A stretch of DNA of 12,115 nucleotides from Acanthamoeba sp. SK_2022b. Taxonomy: Eukaryota; Discosea; Longamoebia; Acanthamoebidae. The position numbers and the translations under genes were made by a program. The stretch spans positions 1 to 12,115 of the forward strand of contig JANDJZ010000212.1 in the NCBI GenBank assembly GCA_027943245.1, read 5' to 3'. The first letter of the stretch is position 1, and each line of letters begins with the position of its first letter. The notes under the pieces were generated by a model. The model worked only from the letters and a program-made list of their open reading frames with translations. It made no database searches and was not told the DNA's origin. This document shows positions 1 through 7,093 of this stretch, in pieces.

Positions 1-1215
1 CTGCCGTCTCGCCCAAGGTGCCCACCATGCTCGCCACTCTTTCATGCAGCTGTGACCTCTCACCGGCATCATGATCGCAGGTACACGCGCTGGCTAAGCT
101 GGTCCGCGAGGCCAAGCATCTGGTGGTCTACACCGGGGCGGGCATCTCCATCTCCACTGCCGCCAACATCCCCGGTCCGCATCTCTCGCTCTCGGCATGC
201 CGATCAACAAACCCAATTGGTCGCGCAGGGCGTGCGAAGGCAGGCTGGGACTGACGATCCATTGCTCGTGTGTCGCGCAATCAGACTTTCGAGGGCCGCA
301 GGGCGTGTGGACGTTGATGGACAAGGGACTCGAGGCCGAGGGCATCCCGCTGGAGGCTGCCGTCCCCACCTACACCCACATGGCGCTGGTCGCATTGCAG
401 GACCGCGGGATACTCAAGCATCTCGTCAGCCAAAATGTGGATGGGCTGCATCTGCGATCAGGCATCGACAAAGACAAGGTAAGTTGGGGAGATGGGCGCG
501 GTGCCTGGCGAGGTCTCACTCGGCGGAATAATGTCTCTCTTTTCTCTCTCTCCCGGGTAGCTGTCGGAGCTCCACGGCAACTGCTACGTGGAAATCTGCG
601 ACTCGTGTGGCACCGAGTACTTTCGTGACTTCGACGTGGTGGACAACATTGGAGACGAGAGGAAGCCCTACGACGATCACTGCACCGGCCGACGTTGCGA
701 AAAGCCGGACTGCTACCACGGCCAACTGCGTATGCAATCTCGGCCTCCGCCCATTTGCGTACGGCATACGCAGCGCCCGCTGTTAACTGTTGGCGTGTTT
801 AGGGGACAACATCATCAACTTTGGGGAGCAGCTTCCGCGACCGGTGTTGGTCAATGCTCAGGATCATAGCCGGAAAGCCGACGTCGTGATCGCCATTGGC
901 ACCAGCCTTCGGGTGGAGCCCGCCGCTAGCTTGGTACAAGCACTGACTCCAATTGTTGATCGCTTCGACAGTCGGCGTGTCGACTCACTGTCTCTGTTCC
1001 TCCGAGTACAGCCACTGAAGAGCGTGAAGCGTGGAGGAAAGCTAGTGATCATCAACCTGCAGAAGACTCCCTACGACTCGTCGGCCCACCTGCGAATCTT
1101 TGCGCACTGCGACGGCGTCATGCGGCAGCTGATGCAGAGCTTGGGTACGGTACATGGCGTGTTCTATAGGGGACTGCGGCAGCTCCCCACGGCTCAGCCT
1201 GATTGGCCTGGCTGA
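1..1215 (+). CDS. SIRT6/SIRT7-type sirtuin (NAD-dependent protein deacylase), 5'-partial
   Basis: Sirtuins remove acyl groups from lysines using NAD+; this class IV type is usually nuclear and chromatin-linked. Exons read: 1-17, 81-174, 285-478, 561-729, 803-933, 1012-1215; introns are 63, 110, 82, 73 and 78 bp, all GT-AG. Motifs in order: GAGIS NAD-binding loop (135-149); IPDFRGPQGVW, restored exactly across the 175-284 intron; THMAL; SQNVDGLH; catalytic His in SELHGN; zinc cysteines CX2C (CDSC) then CX4C (CEKPDC); GQLRDNIINFGE, restored across 730-802; GTSLRV; GGKLVIINLQKTPYD; a final helix with VMRQLM. The FRGPxGVW and NLQxTxxD patterns place it with SIRT6/7 rather than SIRT1-3. The start lies upstream of the window. 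A 6-bp in-frame duplication lies in the NAD loop. The last residues before the stop are uncertain: a 48-bp GT-AG stretch from about 1152 could be spliced out in frame. Confidence 0.92.
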
Positions 1216-1353
1216 CCCATGAGCGCACAGGGGTCGAGGTGCCCGCCTACCGACCGTGACTGGCCAGATAAGCTTCGCTGCGACCGAGCGCGGACACAGT
1301 TCGCATTGTTTATTTGCCTCTGTTCATACACCAAAGGTTATTCCTTTGTCTGA
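1216..1353. other. Sirtuin 3' flank, no gene seen
   Basis: This 138-bp stretch follows the sirtuin stop and has stops in all frames. No canonical AATAAA is visible; the segment near 1300-1320 is T-rich. It could be 3' UTR, or part of a long intron if the sirtuin continues into the coiled-coil segment downstream. Confidence 0.4.
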
Positions 1354-1940
1354 ATGTACCAGGTCGTGCGTGGTCGCCTTTGTTGGCCAACCGACATGAG
1401 TAGTACGGAGTGGTGCTGTGCTGTCATTTGGCACGTGGAGAAGCGATCAGCTCAGAGGCTGGCGGTGCGTGAAGAGAAGGCCCGCGCAGCACAACAGGCC
1501 GCTGAGGAGGAGAGAGAGCGGAAGCTGAAAGAAGAGGAAGAGCAAAGGAAACGTGAAGAGGTAAAGGAGTTGGAAGAGGAAGAGAAGAAGAGAAGAAGGC
1601 AAAAACGGTGGATGGCGATGAAACGGGCTGCCCACTGCCGCAGTGCATCACCCCCCCGCCAGCGAACTCGAGCGCAGGCCAACGTCACACCGAAGAACAT
1701 CTGGGCCATGATTGAACTAAAACAGTTCATCAACCTTATCACCCTCCTACCCTGCTCCTATTGCTGTTCACTATCGTCACTCCAGTGCACCAAGTGGCGA
1801 GAAGAGGGTGGAGGATTCACAACCACCATCTGCTGCACCAAGTTCTTCATCGAATTCACCAGCACATCCCAGCTGGTGACCAACCACCATCATCGTGATG
1901 CCCCCTCCCACCTGGTGGTCGCGTGGGACCTCCACGGGCT
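1354..1940 (+). pseudogene. Coiled-coil and disordered-tail coding fragment, probably a truncated host gene or an alternative sirtuin C-terminus
   Basis: From about 1456 to 1610 one frame encodes an uninterrupted Glu/Arg/Lys-rich helix typical of a coiled coil, ending in a basic cluster (KKRRRQKR) like a nuclear localisation signal. A good 3' splice site (cagctcag) precedes it at 1455, so the upstream part of the 1354 reading frame is probably not exon. After 1599 a second frame looks more protein-like (DGDETGCPLPQCITPPP), and near 1790-1880 a third gives a Ser/Pro-rich disordered stretch. This pattern suggests several exons, or one decayed exon. Base composition and CpG content are host-like, in contrast to the block that starts near 1976. 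The gene family is not recognised. No proper 3' end is visible before the foreign block begins. Confidence 0.4.
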
Positions 1941-2044
1941 ACAAAAGGATGGAATTCGGACAAAATTATTAAAACTCGGGAATGGGCAAGTTAAAAATCG
2001 GAGGCACACAAAAGAGAACAGCAGAACGAGCAGGGATCAATGCA

Positions 2045-2110
2045 TAGGGTGTTGGGAAGTGATTAGGGTGTTGGTTTAGGGTCAGGATTAGGGTTTAGGT
2101 TGGGGTTGGG
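2045..2110 (+). repeat. Degenerate telomere-like G-rich repeats (TTAGGG/TTTAGGG-like)
   Basis: About 65 bp contain successive ATTAGGG, TTTAGGG, ATTAGGG, TTTAGG, TTGGGG and TTGGG units with irregular spacing. At least six runs of two to four G occur in the second half, so a G-quadruplex is possible on this strand. It is too short and degenerate to be a true chromosome end. An interstitial telomere-like tract at an element edge or an old repair site is more likely. Confidence 0.6.
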
Positions 2111-2121
2111 ATCGTTTTGGA

Positions 2122-2154
2122 ATTGTGGAAGGGTGCAGCGCACCCTTCCACAAT
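2122..2154. repeat. Perfect 15-bp stem, 3-nt loop hairpin
   Basis: ATTGTGGAAGGGTGC (2122-2136) is followed by the loop AGC and its exact reverse complement (2140-2154). It lies immediately downstream of the telomere-like tract and inside the 26-nt inverted arms. Confidence 0.9.
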
Positions 2155-2360
2155 AACCGTCCCGATTTTTAACTTGTCCATTTCCGAACTTTCAGCGTGG
2201 AATCGGTCTGGGCACTTGTGGGTGGAGTTCCTCCAGTCAGCCATAACATTTATGCCAAACTCATGCGCACGGTGGTACTCTCCAACCACTCATTTCCTAT
2301 GCCCACGTTACTGGCTATCTCTGATGTTGTGCTCTTAATGACCAACTGCAGGCTGGACCT

Positions 2361-3395
2361 GTGTTGACAACACTCACTGATGTATCCTGTGAAACCCAGC
2401 TGCGCAAGCTGTGCAAAAGGGGGAAAGGAGACATAGCTATTGACACTCAATACTCATCACGCCATTGGCACACAAATGAGATTACAACCATTGTGCGAGA
2501 TGCACACTCAGGTTTATTGTTGCATCTCACACTTGCCAATGTCTCAACCTTATTGAGGTGTGTATGACCTGCAGGCAATCAGGAAGGTGGTATTGTGGGG
2601 CAACATTACATCCTCAAGGACACTGCTTCAGGCACCACCCAACACAGGCTGTGAATGTACACTGGAACATCAAGCACAGCAGAGGGTGATGGCTCTGCTC
2701 ATCTACTTCAACATCTCAAAGTTCGTGTGGTTTCAGACCATCTTTTTGGCCCTAGAACACTCACAATGTTTTGTGGCTAGGAGAGTGGTGTTGTGCTCAA
2801 TTCTGTGACAGCTGATGGCAACTCAGCCATCCACACAGTTGTAAAGGAGCAGTTTGGAGATGATGTGGTCACTCACAGAGACCCAAATCACTATGCTAAA
2901 GGGCTCATCAAGAACTTCAAGAACCTCATTCACCGCCACCCAGAACTTGCTGACCTGGGTGCTTTGCTCAAAGCTCACTTCCTTGTTGCCTGGATGCTGT
3001 GTGGGTGCTCACTGAGTTCATTGAAGGGTACCTTGCTGATCGCCAGTGGTGCCTTCATGGCTTCAACACCATTCAGATGGAGTCCCTTAATGGGACTGCC
3101 TGTAAGCATGTAGATAAAGAGTGCAACTGTCATGTATGGCCCTCTCTTTGATGCAGCAATACTGGAGCGCAATGAAGGTTCATAGGAAGCATGGTAAGAA
3201 GATATGCCAATCTAACACTCTTTCCAACACCAGGGACACACTCACTCCTGATGTTGTTTCAGCACCTTGGCTTCCCAGTCACATCACACCAGGAGTCCTG
3301 CTGGCTGCGTATAACTACTGCCTGTAAGAGATGCCAAAAAGTACGCTATAAGTGCAAGACTGCAGCAAAAGCAGCTCAAGCAATCACAGAAACTG
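2361..3395 (+). pseudogene. DDE (RNase H-fold) transposase, frame-broken or intron-split
   Basis: Catalyses cut-and-paste DNA transposition; the three acidic residues bind metal in the RNase H-like fold. Pieces in order: frame of 2361, GDIAIDTQYSS (first Asp at 2442) followed by NEITTIVRDAHSG; frame of 2560, a helix with TLEHQAQQRVMALL; frame of 2793, SVTADGNSAIH (second Asp at 2814) then HRDPNHYAKGL; frame of 2990, NTIQMESLNG (catalytic Glu at 3080); then ILERNEG near 3159. Asp, Asp, HxDxxHxAK and Glu-S-x-N occur in the order and spacing of transposases whose core ends in an (A)AIxxxN helix. The frame changes at 2725-2780 (56 bp), 2985-3046 (62 bp), 3102-3156 (55 bp) and 3178-3233 (56 bp) can each be closed by a GT-AG intron of host-like size. 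The change between 2511 and 2600 has no clean solution. The C-terminal part has Cys/Lys pairs (TACKRCQKVRYKCK). Superfamily not resolved. Confidence 0.65.
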
Positions 3396-3868
3396 GTGTG
3401 TACTCCCATTTACCTTGCATTATCTCTTATGAGCTAACCATCAGCCTGACATTGAGAGGAGGCAAGGCAGCACAGAAGAAAGTTCTTTACAAGCACACGT
3501 CAGCTATGGCAGAGTGGGTTGTGTGCACACACAGAGTGGGAGACTGTATGTGGCTTATCCCCAGCAGTCACTGATGTAGTGTGGTCTTTGCCACTTATGT
3601 CACAACTCTGTGCAGTGGTCATGGAACACCTGAAAACATACCTCAAGGCCCACAACACCAAGTGACAACCAGGCAAGAAGGCAATGTGACTGAAGCAGGT
3701 TGTTGATCATGTGTTTGGTCAAGATGCCATGGTATGTAAAGCGCTGCCTGCAATGTTGGACATGACTGAGCACTTGTACCCATCAGGTCCCCATGGAGAA
3801 TGTGCTGGAGAAGAGGCCACCAGAAAATCACTTGCACACAACATGTCCACACAAATGGGTGAAAGCCA
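3396..3868 (+). pseudogene. Continuation of transposase or second element protein, interrupted by two TGA codons
   Basis: From 3570 to about 3830 the frame encodes a protein-like stretch (VVWSLPLMSQLCAVV, HLKTYLKAHNTK, LKQVVDHVFGQDAM). It is interrupted only by TGA at 3663-3665 and TGA at 3687-3689, both in a basic context where CGA (Arg) would fit. A GT-AG intron at 3398-3444 would join the transposase tail to an open frame from 3445 (PDIERRQGSTEESS). Which reading is right cannot be settled here. No family recognised. Confidence 0.35.
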
Positions 3869-4642
3869 GTGGGAAGGTACAAACCACCAACAACAGTCCT
3901 TACTTCCACTATCCTCATCCCCACCATCTCCTCAAGGATGTGGTGCACCTATCCAGGGTGCACTGCAAGTTATTCAACATGTGGGAGCATGCAATGGCAC
4001 TTCAAGCTCAAACACACATTGCCCTCACTCTTGCCCGCAACCTCAACCTTGCCGTTGCCATTACTGTTGCCAGTCCCAGCACCATCCCTGTCACCTTTGG
4101 CATTCCCATCGCCATTGCTGTTCCTGTCGCCATCACCATTCCCAGCACCATCCCCATTGCCTTTGCCATCCCCATCGCCATTGCTGTTCCCATCATTCCT
4201 GGCACCATCCCCATTGCCTTTGCTGTTTCTGTCGCTGTTGCCCTCCTCCACACGCTCACCTTCGCCCTCCCACATGTCATCATCCTCCCATCCCCAGCTA
4301 CAACGCCAAGATAGTTTTGACCTAGATGACTTCCTTGCCAGCCTTCCACCCACTTCACTGCTGGCAGTTCCCTCACCACAACCACCACTCAACTTTGATG
4401 ATTGTCTTGAAGAGCTGGCCAAGCACATCCTCCTGAGCCCTCAAGCCCTAGCAGCAGAAGTGAGAGCCTATGAGATCCAGGCTGAGCTGTGGCTTCTCCA
4501 CCTGTGGCTTAAGCACTTCAAGCAGAAGCACCCTTTGACAGCAAAGAAGCTAGACCATGCCTGCATACTTCAAATCATGATGGTGAAACTGGCTGCCACA
4601 GTGCTCAATTTTTGGGTAAATAAAAGCGCACTGGCCCCTTAA
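3869..4642 (+). CDS. C2H2 zinc-finger protein with repetitive Pro/Ser/Leu linker, element-encoded
   Basis: The frame is open for 257 codons. Residues about 25-48 form one C2H2 finger, CX4C-X12-HX4H (cysteines in WCTYPGC, histidines in WHFKLKH), so DNA or RNA binding is likely. Residues about 55-140 are a low-complexity linker of repeated PLPLPSPSPLLF-like units encoded by a 60-65 bp imperfect tandem repeat. Residues about 148-257 are non-repetitive: an acidic segment (DSFDLDDFLASL), then FDDCLEELAKHILL, then an amphipathic helical end. The true N-terminus may begin at the Met of MWCTYPGC (3941), because a 3' splice site (ctcctcaag) lies just before it. It follows the transposase on the same strand and could be its DNA-binding partner. 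Stop at 4640-4642; ATAAA at 4619 overlaps the last codons. Confidence 0.55.
   Translation: MGRYKPPTTVLTSTILIPTISSRMWCTYPGCTASYSTCGSMQWHFKLKHTLPSLLPATSTLPLPLLLPVPAPSLSPLAFPSPLLFLSPSPFPAPSPLPLPSPSPLLFPSFLAPSPLPLLFLSLLPSSTRSPSPSHMSSSSHPQLQRQDSFDLDDFLASLPPTSLLAVPSPQPPLNFDDCLEELAKHILLSPQALAAEVRAYEIQAELWLLHLWLKHFKQKHPLTAKKLDHACILQIMMVKLAATVLNFWVNKSALAP
4078..4242. repeat. Imperfect 60-65 bp tandem repeat with 6-bp subunits, open in several frames
   Basis: Three units start near 4078, 4143 and 4203. They share CACCATCCC, CATCGCCATTGCTGTTCC and similar blocks built from CCATTG/CCATCG hexamers. All three + frames stay open across it (Pro/Ser/Leu-rich, Ile/Ala/Val-rich, His/Cys-rich), and so do two minus-strand frames. 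Only the + frame at 3869 continues into non-repetitive sequence on both sides. Confidence 0.75.
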
Positions 4643-4862
4643 GTGGCAACAACCAGGGCAAACTTGCTTGGGCAAGGTTGGCCATGATGGGCAAGCTCCA
4701 TTTTGCACAATGGAGAAACTAGCCATAGTGGTTCTCCTCTTGTGCGCTTTCTTCTGTCCACCTCATGAGGAAAAACACATACCCTGTCCCTTCCCCCTAT
4801 TGCAAGCCCCCTTCCTTGCCAACTCCATTTGTCTGGGGGGGGGGTAGTATGTGTGGACCTGA
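4643..4862. other. Spacer between element genes, no gene seen
   Basis: It contains a small hairpin (CTCCATT, six-base loop, AATGGAG) at about 4697-4716 and a run of ten G at 4835-4844. No coding signal is visible on either strand. Confidence 0.4.
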
Positions 4863-5430
4863 TTGAAAGCAGCGGCTGTAATTCGACCTTGGCTATGGCA
4901 ATGGGCCTGGCAGTCTGTGGGGATATTATTGAAATGGCCCAGGGTGTCTACCTGGATGTTGGACAAGTTGATCCCCCTGGGGAGCTGGAAATTAGGTAGC
5001 CCATTTGGTTTGTTGAGTTGGCCTGGAAGCACCACTCACTGTGTGGGTGGCCAGGTAACTCTTGCAGATGCTTCCCTTGTCACAAACAGCACACTCACCC
5101 TTAGTGGCGACTCCTTCAGCTTTTTGGAGAGTGGTTTGTACCTCCGCCTGACCTGCATTGACCCAACTTGGATTGTTTTCGTGTGCCACAGACATTCATT
5201 TCCTTTCCTCAGGAGGACTGGTTCAGCATGTGGGCCTGGTCTTCTCCACAATGGCAGGAATCCATAACATGTATGTGCCATATGTGACCACCAGGCCTGT
5301 GCTGATCACCTTCTCGCACTCTCTCTCTCTCTCTCTCTTCCATTGCCCATATAGTCTTAATGGTTGAGGGCCAGTGGCTGCAGTATGGTGCAATGTGGGC
5401 CTCTGCCATGTTGAAGAATTCCAGTGTTGG
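4863..5430 (+). pseudogene. Beta-strand-rich repeat protein, exon-like pieces (first group)
   Basis: The frame from 4861 gives an open stretch containing AMGLAVCGDIIEMAQGVYL, followed by a frame with VTLADASLVTNSTLTLSGDS (5055-5114). The two join in phase through a GT-AG gap ending in gtggccag at 5054. A second piece (GLVQHVGLVFSTMAGIHNM) follows the strong acceptor cctttcctcag at 5213. A third (VEGQWLQYGAMWASAM) follows cccatatag after the CT microsatellite. The alternating hydrophobic/Thr/Ser pattern with Asn-X-Ser/Thr sites resembles parallel beta-helix surface proteins, but no named family is recognised. It may be a cargo gene of the element or a captured host gene in decay. Confidence 0.35.
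5319..5338. repeat. CT dinucleotide microsatellite
   Basis: About ten CT units in an uninterrupted run, just upstream of a possible 3' splice site (cccatatag near 5353). It could serve as a polypyrimidine tract. Confidence 0.85.
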
Positions 5431-5555
5431 TGTGGCCTAAGTGGACAATGGATACAAAACTGGACCACCAATATTGAGGTCAGCAGCTTGGGAGACTTGG
5501 GCTCAGCATTCAGTATGCCCATGCTCCATGTTCTGCGCCAGGTGGTGTTAGTACT

Positions 5556-5625
5556 GGGGTGGGCGGAGTTTGTCTACACCAATGGGGAGAGGGGTGGGTG
5601 GAGTTTCTATAGACCAATGAGAGGA
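5556..5625 (+). promoter_or_regulatory. Tandem 35-bp duplication carrying GC-box-like and CCAAT motifs, possible promoter
   Basis: Units 5556-5590 and 5591-5625 match at 28 of 35 positions. Each starts GGGGTGGG(C/T)GGAGTTT and contains CCAATG. A third CCAAT follows at 5651, overlapping a perfect 16-bp AT palindrome (5653-5668). The cluster lies about 100-200 bp upstream of the best-supported exon pair of the second element gene (ATG at 5766). The promoter role is inference. Confidence 0.35.
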
Positions 5626-5765
5626 GGTAAGGAGTTACAGGTAATTCCAACCAATAATAATTATTATTAGCATAGTAAATTAAGAAGAGATTGTCTGAAA
5701 TTACTTCTCATTTCAGAAGAAGAGGACAGACTGCCTATTGGCTGTGAGGGTGTGGTTGCAGACAG

Positions 5766-6150
5766 ATGGTGAACATGACTGTTAATGGCACCACATCCAT
5801 TGAAGGTATATGTGGTTGGTTGACCCTGTGTCGGTGGCACTCACCTCTTGCCACTCCTCCCAGGTGTTTGCTTGTTGTTGATGGCCAACTGGACTCAAAG
5901 CACCACCATCTGGCTCCATGTCAATGGAAATGCCTTGGCCCATGGTGAGTGAACTCAATTCCATGAAGCATCCTCGTTGGCACGGTGCCAGAATGGAGAA
6001 CTGACCACACAGCACGCTCATCAACCACCAGGAGTGGTGGTTGATTATGAGGCTGTGTGGCAGCAACTTAACACCACACATGGTGGTGCTTACCTATCTG
6101 TGACAGGCAAGATGGACACCACCAGTACTGCCACACAACCACACTTGTGA
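5766..6150 (+). CDS. Spliced N-glycosylation-motif-rich protein fragment within the element (exons 5766-5805, 5864-5944, 6032-6150)
   Basis: The clearest gene structure in the distal part of the element. Exon one encodes MVNMTVNGTTSIEG. The donor gtatat at 5806 and acceptor ctcctcccag at 5863 give a 58-bp intron and continue in phase into ANWTQSTTIWLHVNGNALAHG. The donor gtgagt at 5945 and acceptor accaccag at 6031 continue in phase into VVVDYEAVWQQLNTTHGG and AYLSVTGKMDTTST. The donor gtgagc follows near 6147. The modules have short beta-strand-like runs ended by VNG(T/N) turns, with sites NMT, NGT, NWT and NTT, as expected of a secreted or cell-surface beta-solenoid. No signal peptide is seen in these exons and no family is recognised. 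Upstream and downstream exons are uncertain. Confidence 0.45.
6020..6045. repeat. Perfect 11-bp stem, 4-nt loop hairpin
   Basis: ATCAACCACCA (6020-6030), loop GGAG, then TGGTGGTTGAT (6035-6045). The loop begins exactly at the putative 3' splice site at 6031, so folding of the transcript could hide or present that acceptor. Confidence 0.85.
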
Positions 6151-6159
6151 GCTTTAGGC

Positions 6160-6816
6160 AGCCCTGATGGACTGCATGTGGGGCGCGCTCCATTCAGGCA
6201 TCTTGGTTGCAGGCACCTTGCTCTGGAGTTTTGCCACTGGTTGCAAACGTCCATGGCACCACCAACACAAGTGGTACCCCTGCCTTGTGCAATGCAATAA
6301 GTTCTCCCTGAGCACTCACAATGGCTTTCTGGGCATTTATGTCAATGCTTCTGGCTGGGTTACGCTGACATTTTAAGGCCTCCTCACTGTCACAGGGTCT
6401 GATTGATTCAACTTTGAGGATGGAGCAACTCCTCTGACCTTGGTGCTGATTGGGATTTGGGTTGATGTCTCCAGCCTCCATGCTGCCTGGATGAGCCACC
6501 GTGACTTTCCAATGCAGTTGGGCCTCTGCACCCTGGCTCATGTGCTGCATGGCCTGCTCTTGCATGAACAACACAGTGATCTGTCCAGTGCTGCTGCCCA
6601 AATCTTCAGTGTCATCCATCACAGCAGCAGTTGACCCAGTGACGCCCAGTGTAGTGATTTGGCCAACAAACAATACCAAGTTGAATGAGGCAGGAGGTGA
6701 AGTGTGACCTTGTCAGTGTGGAAGAGATTGACAATAATGATGCTATGGTGGTCAACATCTCCCTAAGACAAGTTTCTTTGTCCACTCTTCCCACATTGGT
6801 GCGCCCCAACTCATGA
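6160..6816 (+). pseudogene. Further exon-like pieces of the beta-rich element gene, decayed
   Basis: Short protein-like runs occur in changing frames: VANVHGTTNTSGTPALCN near 6235-6290, FEDGATPLTLVLIGIW near 6413-6460, and SVEEIDNNDAMVVNISLRQV within an open run at 6703-6816. They keep the Asn-X-Ser/Thr and hydrophobic alternation of the exons upstream. Clean splice joins were not found for all of them, so decay is likely. A 161-codon minus-strand frame (6194-6679) overlaps and is considered spurious. Confidence 0.3.
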
Positions 6817-7093
6817 GAAGTGGACATGTTCAACAGTGGGATGGGCTCTCAGCAACTGCTTGGAGAGCTCTGTCATCGCCAATGTGACTGCCATCTGCCT
6901 CTCCATGCCTCTTTCCAATGTTGCCATTTTGTTGTACACGTTCCTGACATTCCAAAGTCAGGAAACCAAATTTTTGGTAGGTTGGTGCAGTCACTGGCTG
7001 CACATCATCCCTTCATCTCACTCTTGTATGGTGTGTAGCACAGGAGCTTGAGCAAGACCAACATAAATTTTAATCCTTTTTCATGCACACTAG

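Larger units (their letters stand above)
1976..2187. repeat. Long imperfect inverted repeat (26-nt arms) at the left edge of the element
   Basis: Positions 1976-2001 and 2162-2187 are reverse complements at 24 of 26 positions. The inner 15 (CAAGTTAAAAATCGG and its complement) match perfectly. Both mismatches are G opposite T, so a transcript would form a 26-bp stem with two G-U wobbles. The 160 bp between the arms hold the degenerate telomere-like repeats and a second hairpin. The arrangement resembles a foldback or terminal structure of a transposable element. Confidence 0.7.

Noticed and set aside
52..628. Unspliced plus-strand frames at 52-531 and 197-628, and minus frame 94-369, over the sirtuin
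   Set aside because: They run through introns or wrong frames. The GAGIS, DFRGPQGVW and SELHGN motifs are continuous only when the introns at 175-284 and 479-560 are removed.
2045..2110. True telomere or chromosome end
   Set aside because: The repeats are few, irregular and flanked on both sides by other sequence, so this is interstitial.
3711..4325. 204-codon plus frame with a His/Cys-rich stretch
   Set aside because: The His/Cys richness comes from the same tandem repeat read in another frame; spacing fits no known metal-binding motif. Only its first third, before the repeat, looks protein-like.
3970..4428. 152-codon minus-strand frame rich in Asn-Gly-Asp repeats, and the overlapping Met/Gly/Ala-rich frame at 4008-4388
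   Set aside because: Both are antisense products of the CCATTG/CCATCG tandem repeat. Outside the repeat they show no domain, while the + frame at 3869 has a zinc finger and a unique C-terminus.
6194..6679. 161-codon minus-strand frame, the longest in its region
   Set aside because: No recognisable motif and no splice or promoter context, and protein-like pieces lie on the plus strand. CpG loss removes CGA/TGA symmetry and can leave long open frames by chance.
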